Below, piece after piece: positions 54,494 to 64,000 of a stretch of DNA of 64,000 bases. Source of the DNA: JALOLG01 sp963776935 (GTDB lineage: Bacteria > Actinomycetota > Acidimicrobiia > Acidimicrobiales > Ilumatobacteraceae); assembly GCA_963776935.1 (NCBI GenBank), contig CAVZOP010000002.1:496001-560000 (forward strand), given 5' to 3'. The position numbers and the translations under genes are program-made. The first letter of the stretch is position 1; the number at the start of each line of letters is the position of its first letter. The notes under the pieces are model-generated. The model made no database searches, was not told the origin of the DNA, and saw only the letters and a list, made by a program, of their open reading frames with translations.

Positions 54494-56140
54494 GTGAGGC
54501 GGACGCGTGGGAACGGTGCGGCAAGCGCGCGCGAGAGCCGCGTGGTGAGCTGGCAGTGCGCCGGTCGGGGATACCGTCACCCGCTCGGCCGGATGTTCCT
54601 CGTCGCCGCGGCCGCGCTTGGCCCGGCCGGCTGCGCAGCCGGTTCGGGAACAGTCGGGACCGACCCGAGTCGGGCCCCACTGCCGTCGACGACACCGGCC
54701 TTCCGGGCCTTGGGTGTCTATGCCGGATTCGGCGCCGACGGGGTCGCGACTCTCGCCGGGTACGAGCAGGAGTTGGGGAGAACCCTCAGCTTCGTCGACC
54801 TCAACCTCGGCCATCAATCGTGGTCCGACTTCCGGGGCAGCATCCAGGGCAACTACATCGACCGAGGAGCCTTCAACACGCGCGCTGACGTCACGACCGC
54901 GCTCACCGTGCCGCTACGGGTGAGCACGAGCGGCCGGGAGACCGATCAGGGCGGTGGTCCGGAGCGGATTCGCGCCGATCTCCAAGCCGTCGCCGACGGA
55001 CGGCACGACGATGCGTATCGTACGCTCGGAGCCCGGCTGGTGAGCAGCGGCCATCCCCACGCCATCATCCGGCTGGGACACGAGCAGGACATCGAGTTCT
55101 ATCCCTGGTCGGTGCGCAACGGCAACGAGGACGTCTACATCGCCGCGTTCCGTCACGTGGTCGGCGTCCTGCGCGACGTTCCCGGCAACCAGTTCATCAT
55201 CGACTACCAGGGCAACGGCTCCTTCGCCGAGAGCTACGCGAGCCCCCGAACGGGAATCGAGCAGCCGTACGGGGACGCGGCATATCCCGGAGACGATGTC
55301 GTCGACGTGATCGGCGTGGACGTCTACAACCGGGGCGGCTGGGACAGGGTTCGCACGACCCTGGACTACACATTGGACCTCGCCCAGCGTCACGGGAAGC
55401 CGATGAGCATCCCCGAGTGGGGGCTCTGGGTGAGCGAGACCGGCGACGACCCGGGTTTCGTCGAGAACATGTACGCCTGGATCAACGCAATGCCGGCTGC
55501 CGGGCCCGGCAGCCTGGTCTACCACAGCTACTTCTGGCGTCATCGGGAAGCCGATCTCGGCCGAGCGCCTCAGGCGAAGGCCAAGTTCCTCGAGCTGTTC
55601 GCCGGGGCAACAAGTACGCCGGCACCCGAACCGGAACCAACGACGGGAGAACCGGAAGCGACGACGGGAGCGGCCCCGGACGAACCGGTCGACTCGTCGG
55701 AGAGCACGCCGTCACCCGAACCGGAAGGGATCCTGGACGTGACCATCGTCCCCGGCTCGCTCCGCACTACCCCGCTCGCAGCACCGGCTGGTGCCCGTGT
55801 GGTGTTCCGCGCCACCATCAAGAACGTCGGCTCCGAGCCGACGCCCGCCGGAGTGGTTCACGGCGTCGCCTTCCTGGTGAACGGCCGTGTCGTCGCGTGG
55901 TCCGACACGAGCACGTCGTCCTTGGCGCCCGGAGCCACCAGGACGTTGTCGGCGAACTCGGGTCCGTGGCAGCGGGCGGGATGGAGGGCCATCGGCGGCG
56001 CCCACGAGATCGAGGCGATCTGGGACGACATCGGCCGCGTCGACGAGTCGAACGAGGCCAACAACACTCTGACGCGAGCCTTCAGGGTGCGCCCCGGATT
56101 GCCAACGTACCGTCGGCACGCGCCGCTGTACGTCCGCTAG
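54494..56140 (+). CDS. Secreted GH26-like glycoside hydrolase with C-terminal CARDB domain
   Basis: 548 residues from 54494, but a signal peptide starts at ATG 54593 (MFLVAAAALGPAGC), so the shorter form is likelier; PAGC is a weak lipobox. The catalytic (beta/alpha)8 domain has the acid Glu in RLGHEQD and the nucleophile Glu in SIPEWGLW, as in mannanase-type GH26. A Thr/Pro/Glu linker follows and then a CARDB-type beta domain (TIKNVGSEPTPAGVV, DESNEANNTLTR). First gene of the exopolysaccharide locus. Confidence 0.78.
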   Translation: MRRTRGNGAASARESRVVSWQCAGRGYRHPLGRMFLVAAAALGPAGCAAGSGTVGTDPSRAPLPSTTPAFRALGVYAGFGADGVATLAGYEQELGRTLSFVDLNLGHQSWSDFRGSIQGNYIDRGAFNTRADVTTALTVPLRVSTSGRETDQGGGPERIRADLQAVADGRHDDAYRTLGARLVSSGHPHAIIRLGHEQDIEFYPWSVRNGNEDVYIAAFRHVVGVLRDVPGNQFIIDYQGNGSFAESYASPRTGIEQPYGDAAYPGDDVVDVIGVDVYNRGGWDRVRTTLDYTLDLAQRHGKPMSIPEWGLWVSETGDDPGFVENMYAWINAMPAAGPGSLVYHSYFWRHREADLGRAPQAKAKFLELFAGATSTPAPEPEPTTGEPEATTGAAPDEPVDSSESTPSPEPEGILDVTIVPGSLRTTPLAAPAGARVVFRATIKNVGSEPTPAGVVHGVAFLVNGRVVAWSDTSTSSLAPGATRTLSANSGPWQRAGWRAIGGAHEIEAIWDDIGRVDESNEANNTLTRAFRVRPGLPTYRRHAPLYVR

Positions 56141-56279
56141 AACCCCCGGGCAACGTAGTGCTGCGAGCGTCGAGCACGCGTGCACTCGCCGTCGTCCCTG
56201 GACGAGCAGTAACATCGGGCATGCGGCCGTCGGCCGCGGCGGATCGGCGGGCGAGCCCTGTGACAGAGGAGGTTGGTGG

Positions 56280-57987
56280 ATGACCAGGGTGGCGGCGATC
56301 GGGCTCGATGCCATGGAGTGGAAGGTTGCCGAACGCCTCATGGCGGACGGGCATATGCCGCACTTGCAGGCGTTGCGCGAGCGAGGCGCATGCTGCCGTC
56401 TCGAGAACGTGGTGCCGTACCGGTCGGAGCTGCCGTGGACGCTGTTCCTCACCGGCCGGGCCGCGTCGGACAACGGCTACTGGAGCACCGTCGAGTTCGA
56501 CCCTGCGACCTACGAGGCGTACACGATCGGCGCCCACCCGGTGCCCCCGTTCTACGCGCTGGGACCCGACACCAAGGTGATCGCCTTCGACGTTCCGCAC
56601 TCCGTCCCCGACCCTGGCGTCCACGGCATCCAGGTAACGGCGTGGGGTGCTCACTCGCCACAGTTCGCCCGCGCGTCCGAGCCCCGCGGGCTGCTCTCCG
56701 AGATCGACGAGCGCTTCGGACCGCATCCCGGGTTCGACAACGACTACGACGGCGCCTGGTACGTGCCCCGGTTCCTCGACAACCTCGCCGACGCCCAGAT
56801 CGAGGGATCGCGCCGGCGGGTCGACATCGTCGAGTGGCTCCAAGAGCGCGAGCCCGACTGGGACTTCCTGTTCACGGTGATGTCCGAACCGCATTCGGGC
56901 GGCCACCACATGTGGCACGGTGTCGACGAGTCGCACCCGCTTCACGACTCGGTCACGGCCGCCCAGGCCGAGCGCCGGCTGATCGAGGTCTACAGCGCGG
57001 TCGACGCCCAGGTCGGCCGGCTGGTCGAAGGCCTGCCGGACGACACCACCGTCGCCGTGTTCGCGGTACACGGCATGCAGCCCAACGCCAACGACGTCCC
57101 GTCGATGGTGCTGCTCCCCGAGCTCCTGCACCGCCTCACGTTCGGCGACCAAACTGCTGGGTGTCCGCGGTCGTGAACGCACCCTGTCGGACGGCTCCGG
57201 GCACATCGTGCCGAGCGAGCGCCAGCACTGGCTGACCACCGTTCGCCGCGCCTTCGGTGGCGGAGTCACCGGGCGCGCCCGTCGGCTGGCGACGGCGGTC
57301 GTCCCCGAGGCGATGCTCGAGCGGGTGCTCAAGGTGCGCCGGCGACTGCTCGGGCTCGGCGAACCGCGCATGCCGTGGGAGTTCCGCGACCCGCCCGCCG
57401 GCGAGACGTCGTTGACCGTCGAAGAGGTCATCGCCCAGCGCGGGACACTCGAGTGGCAGCCGCCGATGTGGTACCAGAAGTATTGGCCACGGATGCGCTG
57501 GTTCACGATGCCGACGTTCTCCGACGCGCACGTGCGCATCAACCTCCAGGGCCGCGAGCGCGACGGCATCGTCCCGCTCGCGGACTACGACAAGGCCTGC
57601 GACGAGTTCGAGGCCCTCGTGCGCGAGTGCCGCGACCCTCGCACCGGCCGGCCGATCGTCGACCAGGTCCTGCGGGTCCGGGCCGACGACCCGATGGCGC
57701 CCGACGGCCCCGACGGCGACCTCGTGGTGCTCTGGAACGAACCGATCGAGGCGCTCGAGCACCCGCGTGCAGGCATCATCGGTCCGGTCGCGTTCAACCG
57801 CACGGGCGAGCACAGCTCGAACGGCTTCGCCCTGTTCGCCGGACCCGACATCGAGCACGCCGATCTCGGGACACGCAGCGCGTACGACTTGACACCGACG
57901 ATCCTGCGTCTCCTCGGCGTCGAGCCGGCCGACGGGCTGGAGGGGAAGGCGCTGTTCGACCGTTCCATGTCCGCCCGGCAACCGTGA
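56280..57987 (+). CDS. Type I phosphodiesterase/nucleotide pyrophosphatase-like protein, apparent +1 frameshift
   Basis: Metal-site motifs IGLDAMEWKVAERLM, a Thr in PWTLFLTGRAASDNGYW, TVMSEPHSGGHHMW and VFAVHGM, then after a one-base shift near 57,147 TKLLGVRGRERTLSDGSG and GEHSSNGFALFAGPDIE. The alkaline-phosphatase superfamily fold needs both parts. Length is three times 569 plus one. It may modify polysaccharide with a phospho-group or cleave a lipid-linked donor. Coupled to the next gene by GTGA. Confidence 0.8.
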
Positions 57988-58914
57988 CCATTCGCGTTGC
58001 CGTCTGCGCGCTCACCCTGCACCGGCCGCGCGGCCTCGACGCGTTGTTGACGAGTCTCGCAAAGCTCGACGACCCGGGACCCGACCACGCCGTCACGGTG
58101 GTGATCGTCGACAACGATCCCGAGGAGTCGGGTCGCGAGGTCGTCGAACGCTGGCAAGCGGCGATGCCGTGGCAGTTGGTCTACGTGGCGGAGCGCCGGC
58201 GCGGCATCCCCTTCGGCCGGAACACAGCGGTGCGGACGGCAGGTGACGTCGACTTCGTCGCGTTCCTCGACGACGACGAGGTGGCTGATTCCAATTGGCT
58301 CGTGGAGCTGCTCCGCGTGCAGCGCGCCACCGCCGCTGACGTCGTCACAGGAACGGTTCTACCGATGTTCGAGGACGATCCACCCGGCTGGGCGCTCGAG
58401 GGGCGCTTCTTCGAGCGGCCGCGTTTCGCGACGGGACACCGGATCACCTACGCGCGCACCAGCAACGTGTTGATCGCGGCGCGGGTCTTCCCTGCCGGCG
58501 ATCCGGCGCCGTTCAACGAGGCAATGGGCCTCAGCGGCGGCGACGACACCCACTTCTTCCTCCGCGCCTGGCTGCAGGGGCACGCGATCGTGTGGGCGGA
58601 CGACGCCGTCGTCCACGAGCTGGTCCCGGCCTCGCCGTGTCACCACACGCTGGCTGCTCACTCGTGAGTACCGCAGGGGCAACACGCTCAGCCTCTGCCT
58701 GCGCGACCTCCAGGACAGCCCGTGGCGTCGCGTGCGGCGCATCGGACTCGGGCTGCTCAACGTCGGACGCGGCGCGGTGACGGCGCTCATCGGCGTGGTC
58801 CGTGGCCGGGCCGCCATCCTGAGCGGCGTCCAACGCATCTGGTTCGGCGCTGGCCTGCTCACCGGCCTGTTCGGCCTGCGCTTCGACGAGTACGCCGTCA
58901 TCCACGGTGGATGA
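57984..58914 (+). CDS. Glycosyltransferase family 2, apparent +1 frameshift
   Basis: Start GTG 57984 (VTIRVAVCALTLHRPRGL). GT2 motifs: VVIVDNDP, GRNTAVRTAG, VAFLDDDEV (DxD) and NEAMGLSGGDDTHFFLRA. After one extra base near 58,636 it reads RVTTRWLLTREYRRGNTLSL and a C-terminal amphipathic region. Repaired length 309 residues. Upstream of the flippase. Confidence 0.82.
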
Positions 58915-58933
58915 GTCCCGCACGGGGCGCCCG

Positions 58934-60457
58934 ATGACCGACCCGGGCCCGACGCCGCTCTCCGACGACGACGTCGGCGGGCTGCGCGCCACGGCGGCGA
59001 ACAGCGTCAAGTGGGCGATGCTGCAGATGGTCGGGGCGACCGGCGGCCGGCTGCTGTTCACGCTCGCCCTCGCCCGATTCCTGGGACCGGAGGATTTCGG
59101 GATCGTCGCCCAGGCAACGATCTACATCACCCTCGCGATGCTGTTGCTGGACCAGGGCTTCGGCTCCGCCCTCGTCCAGCGAAAGGACCTCCACGGCGCC
59201 GACGTCCGCAGCGTCGCGACACTCAACCTGCTGCTCGCCGTCTCGTTCATGCTGTTGACGTTGTTCCTCGCGCCAGCCGTCGCGGAGTTCTTCCGGACGC
59301 CGGAGCTGACGGCGGTCCTGCGTGTGCTCGGCGTCGGCCTCGTCGTCAAGGGACTCACCATCGTTCCCCTGATGATGTCGCGCCGGTCGTTCCAGTTCCG
59401 TGAGCTGGCGTTGCTTCAATCGGGCGCGGTACTGGTCGGTGGCATCGCCGGGCTGGTCGCGGTGGCGCTCGATGCAGGGTACTGGGCGCTCGTCGTCCAG
59501 ACCGTGGTTGCCGATTGCATCCTCCTGGTCGGCCTCTACTTGATGCGAGGGCTGCCGCGCTTCGGGATGGACGGCAGACGACTTCGCGCCATGTTCGGAT
59601 TCAGCGTGGCGCTCCTCGGAGCACAGTTGCTCGCGTTCGCCGCGCAGAACACGGACAACATCGTGGTCGGTCGTGTGCTCGGACCGACCGCGCTCGCGTA
59701 CTACGCGTTGTCGTACCGGCTCCAGCGGTTCCCGCTCCAGCTCATCGGATCGGTCGTCAACGACGTCTCGCTGCCGGTCTTCTCTCGCCTGCAGGACCAA
59801 CCGGACCGGATGCGGGGGTGGTTCCTCACCGCCACGAGGTTCGTCACCCTCCTGGCGTGGCCGATCCTCGTCTTGCTCGCGGTGGCGGCCGACATCGGCG
59901 TGCCGTTCGTGTTCGGGCCTGACTGGGAGCCGGCAATCGTCCCCCTCCAGCTCCTCGCCCTCGGAGGTCTGACGATGATCTCGCGCTGGTTGCTGTCGCC
60001 GCTGTGCACGGCATGCGGACGCACGGACGTCGTGTTCGGGTGGGCTGTCGTGACCGTTGGTCTGCTGGTGCCGTCGTTCCTGATCTCGGTGCGCTGGGGC
60101 ATCGATGCGGTTGCGCTGTGCGTCGGGCTCGTCGGCCTCGTCGTCGCGATTCCCCAGACGGTGCATGTGTCCCGGGTCATCGGATTGCCGTGGTTGCGTT
60201 ACATCGGTGCCCACGTGCCCATCGCCGTCGGGTCGTTGGTGCTCGCCGCGATCTGGCGGGGAGCGGCCGCGGTGCTTGAGCGCAATGGTGCGGGACCCGC
60301 GATGGTGCTCACGATCGCGACTGCCCTCGCCGTCGCCGGGTACGTGGTCGTCGTGCGGTGGCTCTGGCCGACGGTGTTCGTCGACAGTCGAGCGGTGTTC
60401 GATCTCGCCAAGGAACGCCGGGATCGGGCGCCCGTGGTCCGCCTACCCGACGGATGA
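58934..60457 (+). CDS. Wzx-type oligosaccharide flippase
   Basis: 507 residues from ATG 58934; GTG nine codons earlier overlaps the previous gene. About twelve transmembrane helices with RFLGPEDFGIVAQA and YYALSYRLQRFPL, as in the polysaccharide transport family. It should move lipid-linked repeat units across the membrane. Its 3' end overlaps the convergent glycosyltransferase by 15 bases. Confidence 0.88.
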   Translation: MTDPGPTPLSDDDVGGLRATAANSVKWAMLQMVGATGGRLLFTLALARFLGPEDFGIVAQATIYITLAMLLLDQGFGSALVQRKDLHGADVRSVATLNLLLAVSFMLLTLFLAPAVAEFFRTPELTAVLRVLGVGLVVKGLTIVPLMMSRRSFQFRELALLQSGAVLVGGIAGLVAVALDAGYWALVVQTVVADCILLVGLYLMRGLPRFGMDGRRLRAMFGFSVALLGAQLLAFAAQNTDNIVVGRVLGPTALAYYALSYRLQRFPLQLIGSVVNDVSLPVFSRLQDQPDRMRGWFLTATRFVTLLAWPILVLLAVAADIGVPFVFGPDWEPAIVPLQLLALGGLTMISRWLLSPLCTACGRTDVVFGWAVVTVGLLVPSFLISVRWGIDAVALCVGLVGLVVAIPQTVHVSRVIGLPWLRYIGAHVPIAVGSLVLAAIWRGAAAVLERNGAGPAMVLTIATALAVAGYVVVVRWLWPTVFVDSRAVFDLAKERRDRAPVVRLPDG

Positions 60458-61453
60458 GAGAGCGACGTGGACCGGCTCGGGTTTGTCCACGATCGCGGCG
60501 CGGAGCGCCTCCCTGGCGATCCCGGCCGCGTGGGCAGCCCCGGCCAGTCGCTCCATGCGCCCAGCGGGCGAACGCCGAGTGACGCACGTTGCCAGCCAGC
60601 CCACCGCCTTTCCGCCTGCTCGCGCGGTCTGGTAGCCGGACCGAGCCAGCCAGTACGTCCGCGCCCGCGGCGGGCGGAGGACGAGGTCGATGAGGACGTG
60701 GGAGCGACCCTGGGCCCACACCCGACGCAGGAACCACCGGCGCCCGAGGCGGTCGGGGAGGACGTAGTGCGTGACGCCCGCGTCGGCCAGGTAGACGAGT
60801 CGTCCGCCAGCGGCACGCAGGCGCTCGAAGAACTCGCGCTCCTCGCCTGAGGTCAAGTCGTCGCCGCGGCGCCCGAGGCTAACTGCGAAGCCGCTGCCGG
60901 GTGCGAGCGCCCGGCGTCGGAACGCCATGTTGGCGCCAAACGGGATCAGCTGCTCGGTGAACTCGCAGGGTTCGTCACCGAGATCCAGGCCTGCGTACAT
61001 GCCCTCCCAGCCTTCGGGCAGCCAGACCGGACGATCCTGCGGCCAGCCGAGCTCGATGCGACCGCCGGTGCCCACCACCTCGGGATCCGATCGGAAGCAG
61101 TCGAGGTGGCGCCGTGCCCAGCCGGGGACGGCCACGGCGTCGTCGTCGAGGAAGGCCACCACGTCACCGGACGTCTCGGCGATGCCGCGGTTTCGGGCGC
61201 GCGACAGACCGAGCTCGGGTTCGAGGACGTAGCGGGAGTTCGCCCGGTGGGCGATCAGCTCGGAGAGGACCGCCGCCGTGTCATCGGTCGATGCGTTGTC
61301 GACCACGACGATCTCGAGTTCGGACGTCGGGATGTCCTGGTCGAGCAGGCTCTGGACCGCGCGCGTCGACCACGCCGACCGGTTCCTCGTGCAGACGATC
61401 GCCGTCAGGCGGAGGACTCGGTCGGTCGGCGGTGTCGCGTCGCGATCGCTCAT
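60443..61453 (-). CDS. Glycosyltransferase family 2
   Basis: 336 residues. TAIVCTRNRSAWSTRAVQSL, IVVVDNASTDDTAAVL, SRARNRGIAETSGDVVAFLD (DDD) and GEEREFFERLRAAGGRLVY. A C-terminal amphipathic region. Follows the Wzc-like gene by a four-base overlap (ATGA), so it is in the same operon. Confidence 0.92.
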   Translation of the reverse strand: MSDRDATPPTDRVLRLTAIVCTRNRSAWSTRAVQSLLDQDIPTSELEIVVVDNASTDDTAAVLSELIAHRANSRYVLEPELGLSRARNRGIAETSGDVVAFLDDDAVAVPGWARRHLDCFRSDPEVVGTGGRIELGWPQDRPVWLPEGWEGMYAGLDLGDEPCEFTEQLIPFGANMAFRRRALAPGSGFAVSLGRRGDDLTSGEEREFFERLRAAGGRLVYLADAGVTHYVLPDRLGRRWFLRRVWAQGRSHVLIDLVLRPPRARTYWLARSGYQTARAGGKAVGWLATCVTRRSPAGRMERLAGAAHAAGIAREALRAAIVDKPEPVHVALSSVG

Positions 61454-62796
61454 CGTCGTGACCAGATCCCACGCTGACGGCGGTTGACGACCGCTCCGAT
61501 CACGGTGACGCCGTCTTCCTGCAGGCGTTCGACGCTCACTGCGATCTCGGGCAGGTGCGCCGTCGAGGCGTCGACCACCAGGAGGACGGCGTCCGCGGTG
61601 CGCAGGACCGTCCATGTCTCGGCAGCACGCTGCACGCGGCGGCCGTTCTTCTTCACCGGGCCGAGCGGTGGAGCGTCGATGACTACGACGGCGTGCGGGG
61701 ACTGCTTCCAGATCGCATCGAGCGTGTCGGGGAGCGCTATCGCGAGGATCTCCGCGGGGTGGATCTCGGCGACACCGGCGGAGACGAGCCCGAGATTGAG
61801 GTGGCTGGTCTCGCGGACGATGTCGGCGGTGTCGAGTTCGGCGAGCTCGGACAGCCCCTTGCCGAACGGCTCGCCGAGGCGGCCGTCCAGTTCGGGCGCG
61901 CGTAGGTCGGCGTCGATCACGACCGTCTCCTGACCGACCGCTGCCAAGAGGAGGCCAAGCCCGGCGGTGATCGTGGTGCGCCCCTCGCCGCGCTGCCAGG
62001 ACGTGACCGCCACCATCGGTTCGACCTCACGGAGAAGCACTTCGGTGCGGGTTCGCAGCGTCTGGAATGCCTCGACGAGACCTGGCGGGCCGGACGTGAG
62101 CAGCTCGCGAAGGTCGATGCCGTCGGCGTTGAGCTCGCGTGCCGCCGGCACAACGGCGAGGACCGGTACTCCGATCTCGGTCCGTATACGCGTGGCCACG
62201 TCGAACGCTCGGCTCGACTTCTGCGCGAGCGCCGCCACCGCGCCGGCGAGGATGGCACCGAGCACGACGCTCGCGAGCAGGATCGGCAGCACGTTGTCAC
62301 GACCCGGGCCTCCGTCTTCGGTCGCCTCGTCGATGACGTCGACGACCATCAGGTCGCCCGTCGTGGCCGGAGTCAGGGGGTCGGCGTCCGACGCTGGGTA
62401 GCCGGCGATGACAGCGGCGGCGGCGGCGTTGACCACCGCGGCGACAGCGGTGCGGTCGGAGCCCTCGGCCGTTATCCGCACGATCCCTGTGCCCGTCTCG
62501 CTGGTCGCGGTGAGCGAGTTCACCGCGCCGAGGACGCTCGCATCGAGCGCCTGCGCCAGCTGAGCATGGAACGATCGCGAACCGACGGTCTCCACGATCA
62601 CCGGGATCTCGAAGTTGACGCGTTCGATGCCGCCGTCCTCTGCCGGGTTCGGCGTCACGGCGATGGTCGAGGTCGACACGAACGACGGCCCGCCGCTGGT
62701 CGCCGCGATGTAACCGGCAACGACGGTGAGACAGAACACCGCCGCGCTGGGGATCCAGTAGCGGCGCAGTGCCCGTCGCAGGTCGTTCAGGTCCAT
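61450..62796 (-). CDS. Wzc/CpsD-like chain-length determinant and P-loop protein, altered Walker A
   Basis: 448 residues. A Wzz-type N-terminal domain with two transmembrane helices (about 15-35 and 170-190) is followed by a P-loop domain. Walker A reads RGEGRTTITAGL, with Arg at the conserved Lys (normally GEGKST). Walker A' VVIDADLRAPELDG and B VVVIDAPPLG are kept. The tail ends VNRRQRGIWSRR and has no Tyr cluster, so it is not a typical tyrosine autokinase. Confidence 0.88.
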   Translation of the reverse strand: MDLNDLRRALRRYWIPSAAVFCLTVVAGYIAATSGGPSFVSTSTIAVTPNPAEDGGIERVNFEIPVIVETVGSRSFHAQLAQALDASVLGAVNSLTATSETGTGIVRITAEGSDRTAVAAVVNAAAAAVIAGYPASDADPLTPATTGDLMVVDVIDEATEDGGPGRDNVLPILLASVVLGAILAGAVAALAQKSSRAFDVATRIRTEIGVPVLAVVPAARELNADGIDLRELLTSGPPGLVEAFQTLRTRTEVLLREVEPMVAVTSWQRGEGRTTITAGLGLLLAAVGQETVVIDADLRAPELDGRLGEPFGKGLSELAELDTADIVRETSHLNLGLVSAGVAEIHPAEILAIALPDTLDAIWKQSPHAVVVIDAPPLGPVKKNGRRVQRAAETWTVLRTADAVLLVVDASTAHLPEIAVSVERLQEDGVTVIGAVVNRRQRGIWSRR

Positions 62797-64000
62797 CGAC
62801 TGGCTCCTCTGTGCTCGAGTCGGCGGGGTGACGATCGAGTCACTGGACCAGGATGTCGGACGGCGGACACAATCGCACCGGCGGACAGGCCGAGGACCAA
62901 GGTCAGCTTGCCTTTCTCGAGGATGGATTCGAAGCTGGCCTTGAGGCCGAGTCCGACCATCACTGCGACGGCGGCGAGGGCGAACGCTGCGACGGCGCTG
63001 TCGGGGTGTCGTCGCCACGCCCGCACGCCGTCACGCAGGGTGCTGATGTAGGCGGCCGCGACGAGGACGAGTCCGACCAGGCCCGAACGCACCAGCAGGT
63101 CGAGCGGGACGTTGTCGAACGTCGCCGGCTGCTCGAGCCCGCCGTACGGCCGGACGATCTCGTAGGTGTGACCGAGTCCGTGGCCGTAGAAGGGAGCCTC
63201 CGACCACTCGTCGATCCCCACGGCGAAGCTGTCGCGCCGAGCCTGCGCCGACAGCTGTTGGTTTTCGGACTCGAACGTGTCCTCGTAGTAGTCGGCGAAC
63301 GGGATGGACCCCTCGGTCCGGCTCAGCTGCACCATAAGCACCAGCGTTACTGCGCCGACGACCGCCAGCGTCCCCCACAGCAGTTGCACGCGCGGAACAT
63401 GGATTCGGCTGCGCCACTCGGCCCGGGTCATGGCCCAGACGACAACGAGAATCGACCCGCCGAGGTGGACGAGCGTGGCCCGCTGCTCGATCGTGAACGG
63501 CGCCGCGAGCAACGGCAGCGTGGCCCAGACGGCCCATCTGTTGCGTGGCCTCGAGGCCCACTCGACGAGTAGGACAAACGTGCCGAGGGCGACGAACACC
63601 GAGGCCGTGTCGACCGAGATCGCACCCAGGCCGGCGCCGAGAAACGTTCGCGGTTCGTTCGACGCCTCGTTCGGCAACATCAGCAGGACGAGCACTCCGA
63701 GCGGGACGACGAACGGCCTGCGGAGCATGGCGGCGAGTCGCGACGGATCGCAGCCAGCGACGAGGACGAAGCCACCGAACAGGCCGATCAACGATTCGGC
63801 CGAGAACAGGACGACGTTCTTCTCGTGGCCGACGAGTAGGCCGCGCACGGCCGCGGTCGCCAACCACACGAACGCAAGGCACCAGAGCATGCCGCTGACG
63901 GTGACGTGCCGGGGCACTGGTCTCACGCTCGCGCGGGCGACGAGGCCGATCAGCACCAGGTAGTCGTGCAACCGCAATGCGCCCCCCAGGACGGGGATGC
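62787..64000 (-). CDS. O-antigen ligase/polymerase-like membrane protein, 5' end beyond window
   Basis: At least 404 codons. About ten transmembrane helices, with a soluble loop containing RRDSFAVGIDEWSEAPFYGHGLG, the Wzy/WaaL C-terminal motif with catalytic His. The frame stays open to the window edge, so the start is outside. It overlaps the Wzc-like gene by 10 bases and is likely the polymerase of this locus. Confidence 0.85.
   Translation of the reverse strand, partial: IPVLGGALRLHDYLVLIGLVARASVRPVPRHVTVSGMLWCLAFVWLATAAVRGLLVGHEKNVVLFSAESLIGLFGGFVLVAGCDPSRLAAMLRRPFVVPLGVLVLLMLPNEASNEPRTFLGAGLGAISVDTASVFVALGTFVLLVEWASRPRNRWAVWATLPLLAAPFTIEQRATLVHLGGSILVVVWAMTRAEWRSRIHVPRVQLLWGTLAVVGAVTLVLMVQLSRTEGSIPFADYYEDTFESENQQLSAQARRDSFAVGIDEWSEAPFYGHGLGHTYEIVRPYGGLEQPATFDNVPLDLLVRSGLVGLVLVAAAYISTLRDGVRAWRRHPDSAVAAFALAAVAVMVGLGLKASFESILEKGKLTLVLGLSAGAIVSAVRHPGPVTRSSPRRLEHRGASRWT

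Overview
The window is high-GC actinobacterial DNA. It has many GTG starts, frequent 4-base GTGA/ATGA overlaps between consecutive genes, a mycothiol synthase (mshD), a DUF3499 protein, BTAD-type regulators and an actinobacterial OB-fold/TrkA/TrkA/APC potassium cluster. Gene content and style suggest a member of the Acidimicrobiia (Ilumatobacter-like); this is inference, not a database match.

Layout. 1-3.6 kb: a BTAD (SARP-like) regulator fused to a Ser/Thr kinase (cut by the window start), a small membrane protein with a 75-bp tandem repeat, a broken BTAD relic and an SDR oxidoreductase. 3.7-7.6 kb: an ABC exporter of the MacB/FtsX type. 7.6-20.3 kb: stress and housekeeping genes (AhpD-like, isochorismatase-like, ferritin-like, copper genes ycnI-copCD, DUF3499, SRPBCC, ABC ATPase, M23 peptidase, NfeD-SPFH pair, rlmN, mshD, nth). 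20.4-29 kb: amino-acid biosynthesis (hisC-B-H-A-F, then hisI-trpE) with an enoyl-CoA hydratase-like gene, an aldo/keto reductase, a hydrolase and a GroES-like gene between. 29-39.1 kb: ygfZ-like, M50 protease, ppdK, AIM24-like, TerC, then dnaG-rpoD.

39.7-54.05 kb is an accessory region. It starts at two tRNA genes (Asn, Met). The 3' half of the tRNA-Met recurs at 52,538 (45 bp, one mismatch) and 54,006 (44 bp, identical), which marks two nested or tandem integrations. Inside are a broken tyrosine recombinase directly after the tRNA, a second recombinase fragment joined to an IS3 orfA fragment, a potassium module (OB-fold, two TrkA, KimA-like APC transporter, DUF4118 sensor, KdpE, and a leftover KdpD kinase end on the opposite strand), DUF389, an inverted pair of STAS genes (one broken), a lone ANTAR domain, a family of hairpin repeats and a candidate toxin-antitoxin pair. 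The potassium cluster sits close to sigA in Mycobacterium, so part of this region may be old chromosome rather than cargo.

54.5-64 kb is an exopolysaccharide locus: GH26-like secreted hydrolase, phosphodiesterase, two GT2 glycosyltransferases, Wzx-type flippase, a Wzc/CpsD-like protein with a damaged P-loop, and an O-antigen ligase/polymerase cut by the window end.

Quality note: seven otherwise intact genes (the ABC permease, hisI, ygfZ, ppdK, terC, the phosphodiesterase, a glycosyltransferase) each read cleanly only if one extra base is removed (two in terC). All shifts have the same sign and several genes are essential or biosynthetic, so insertion-type sequence errors are the most likely cause.
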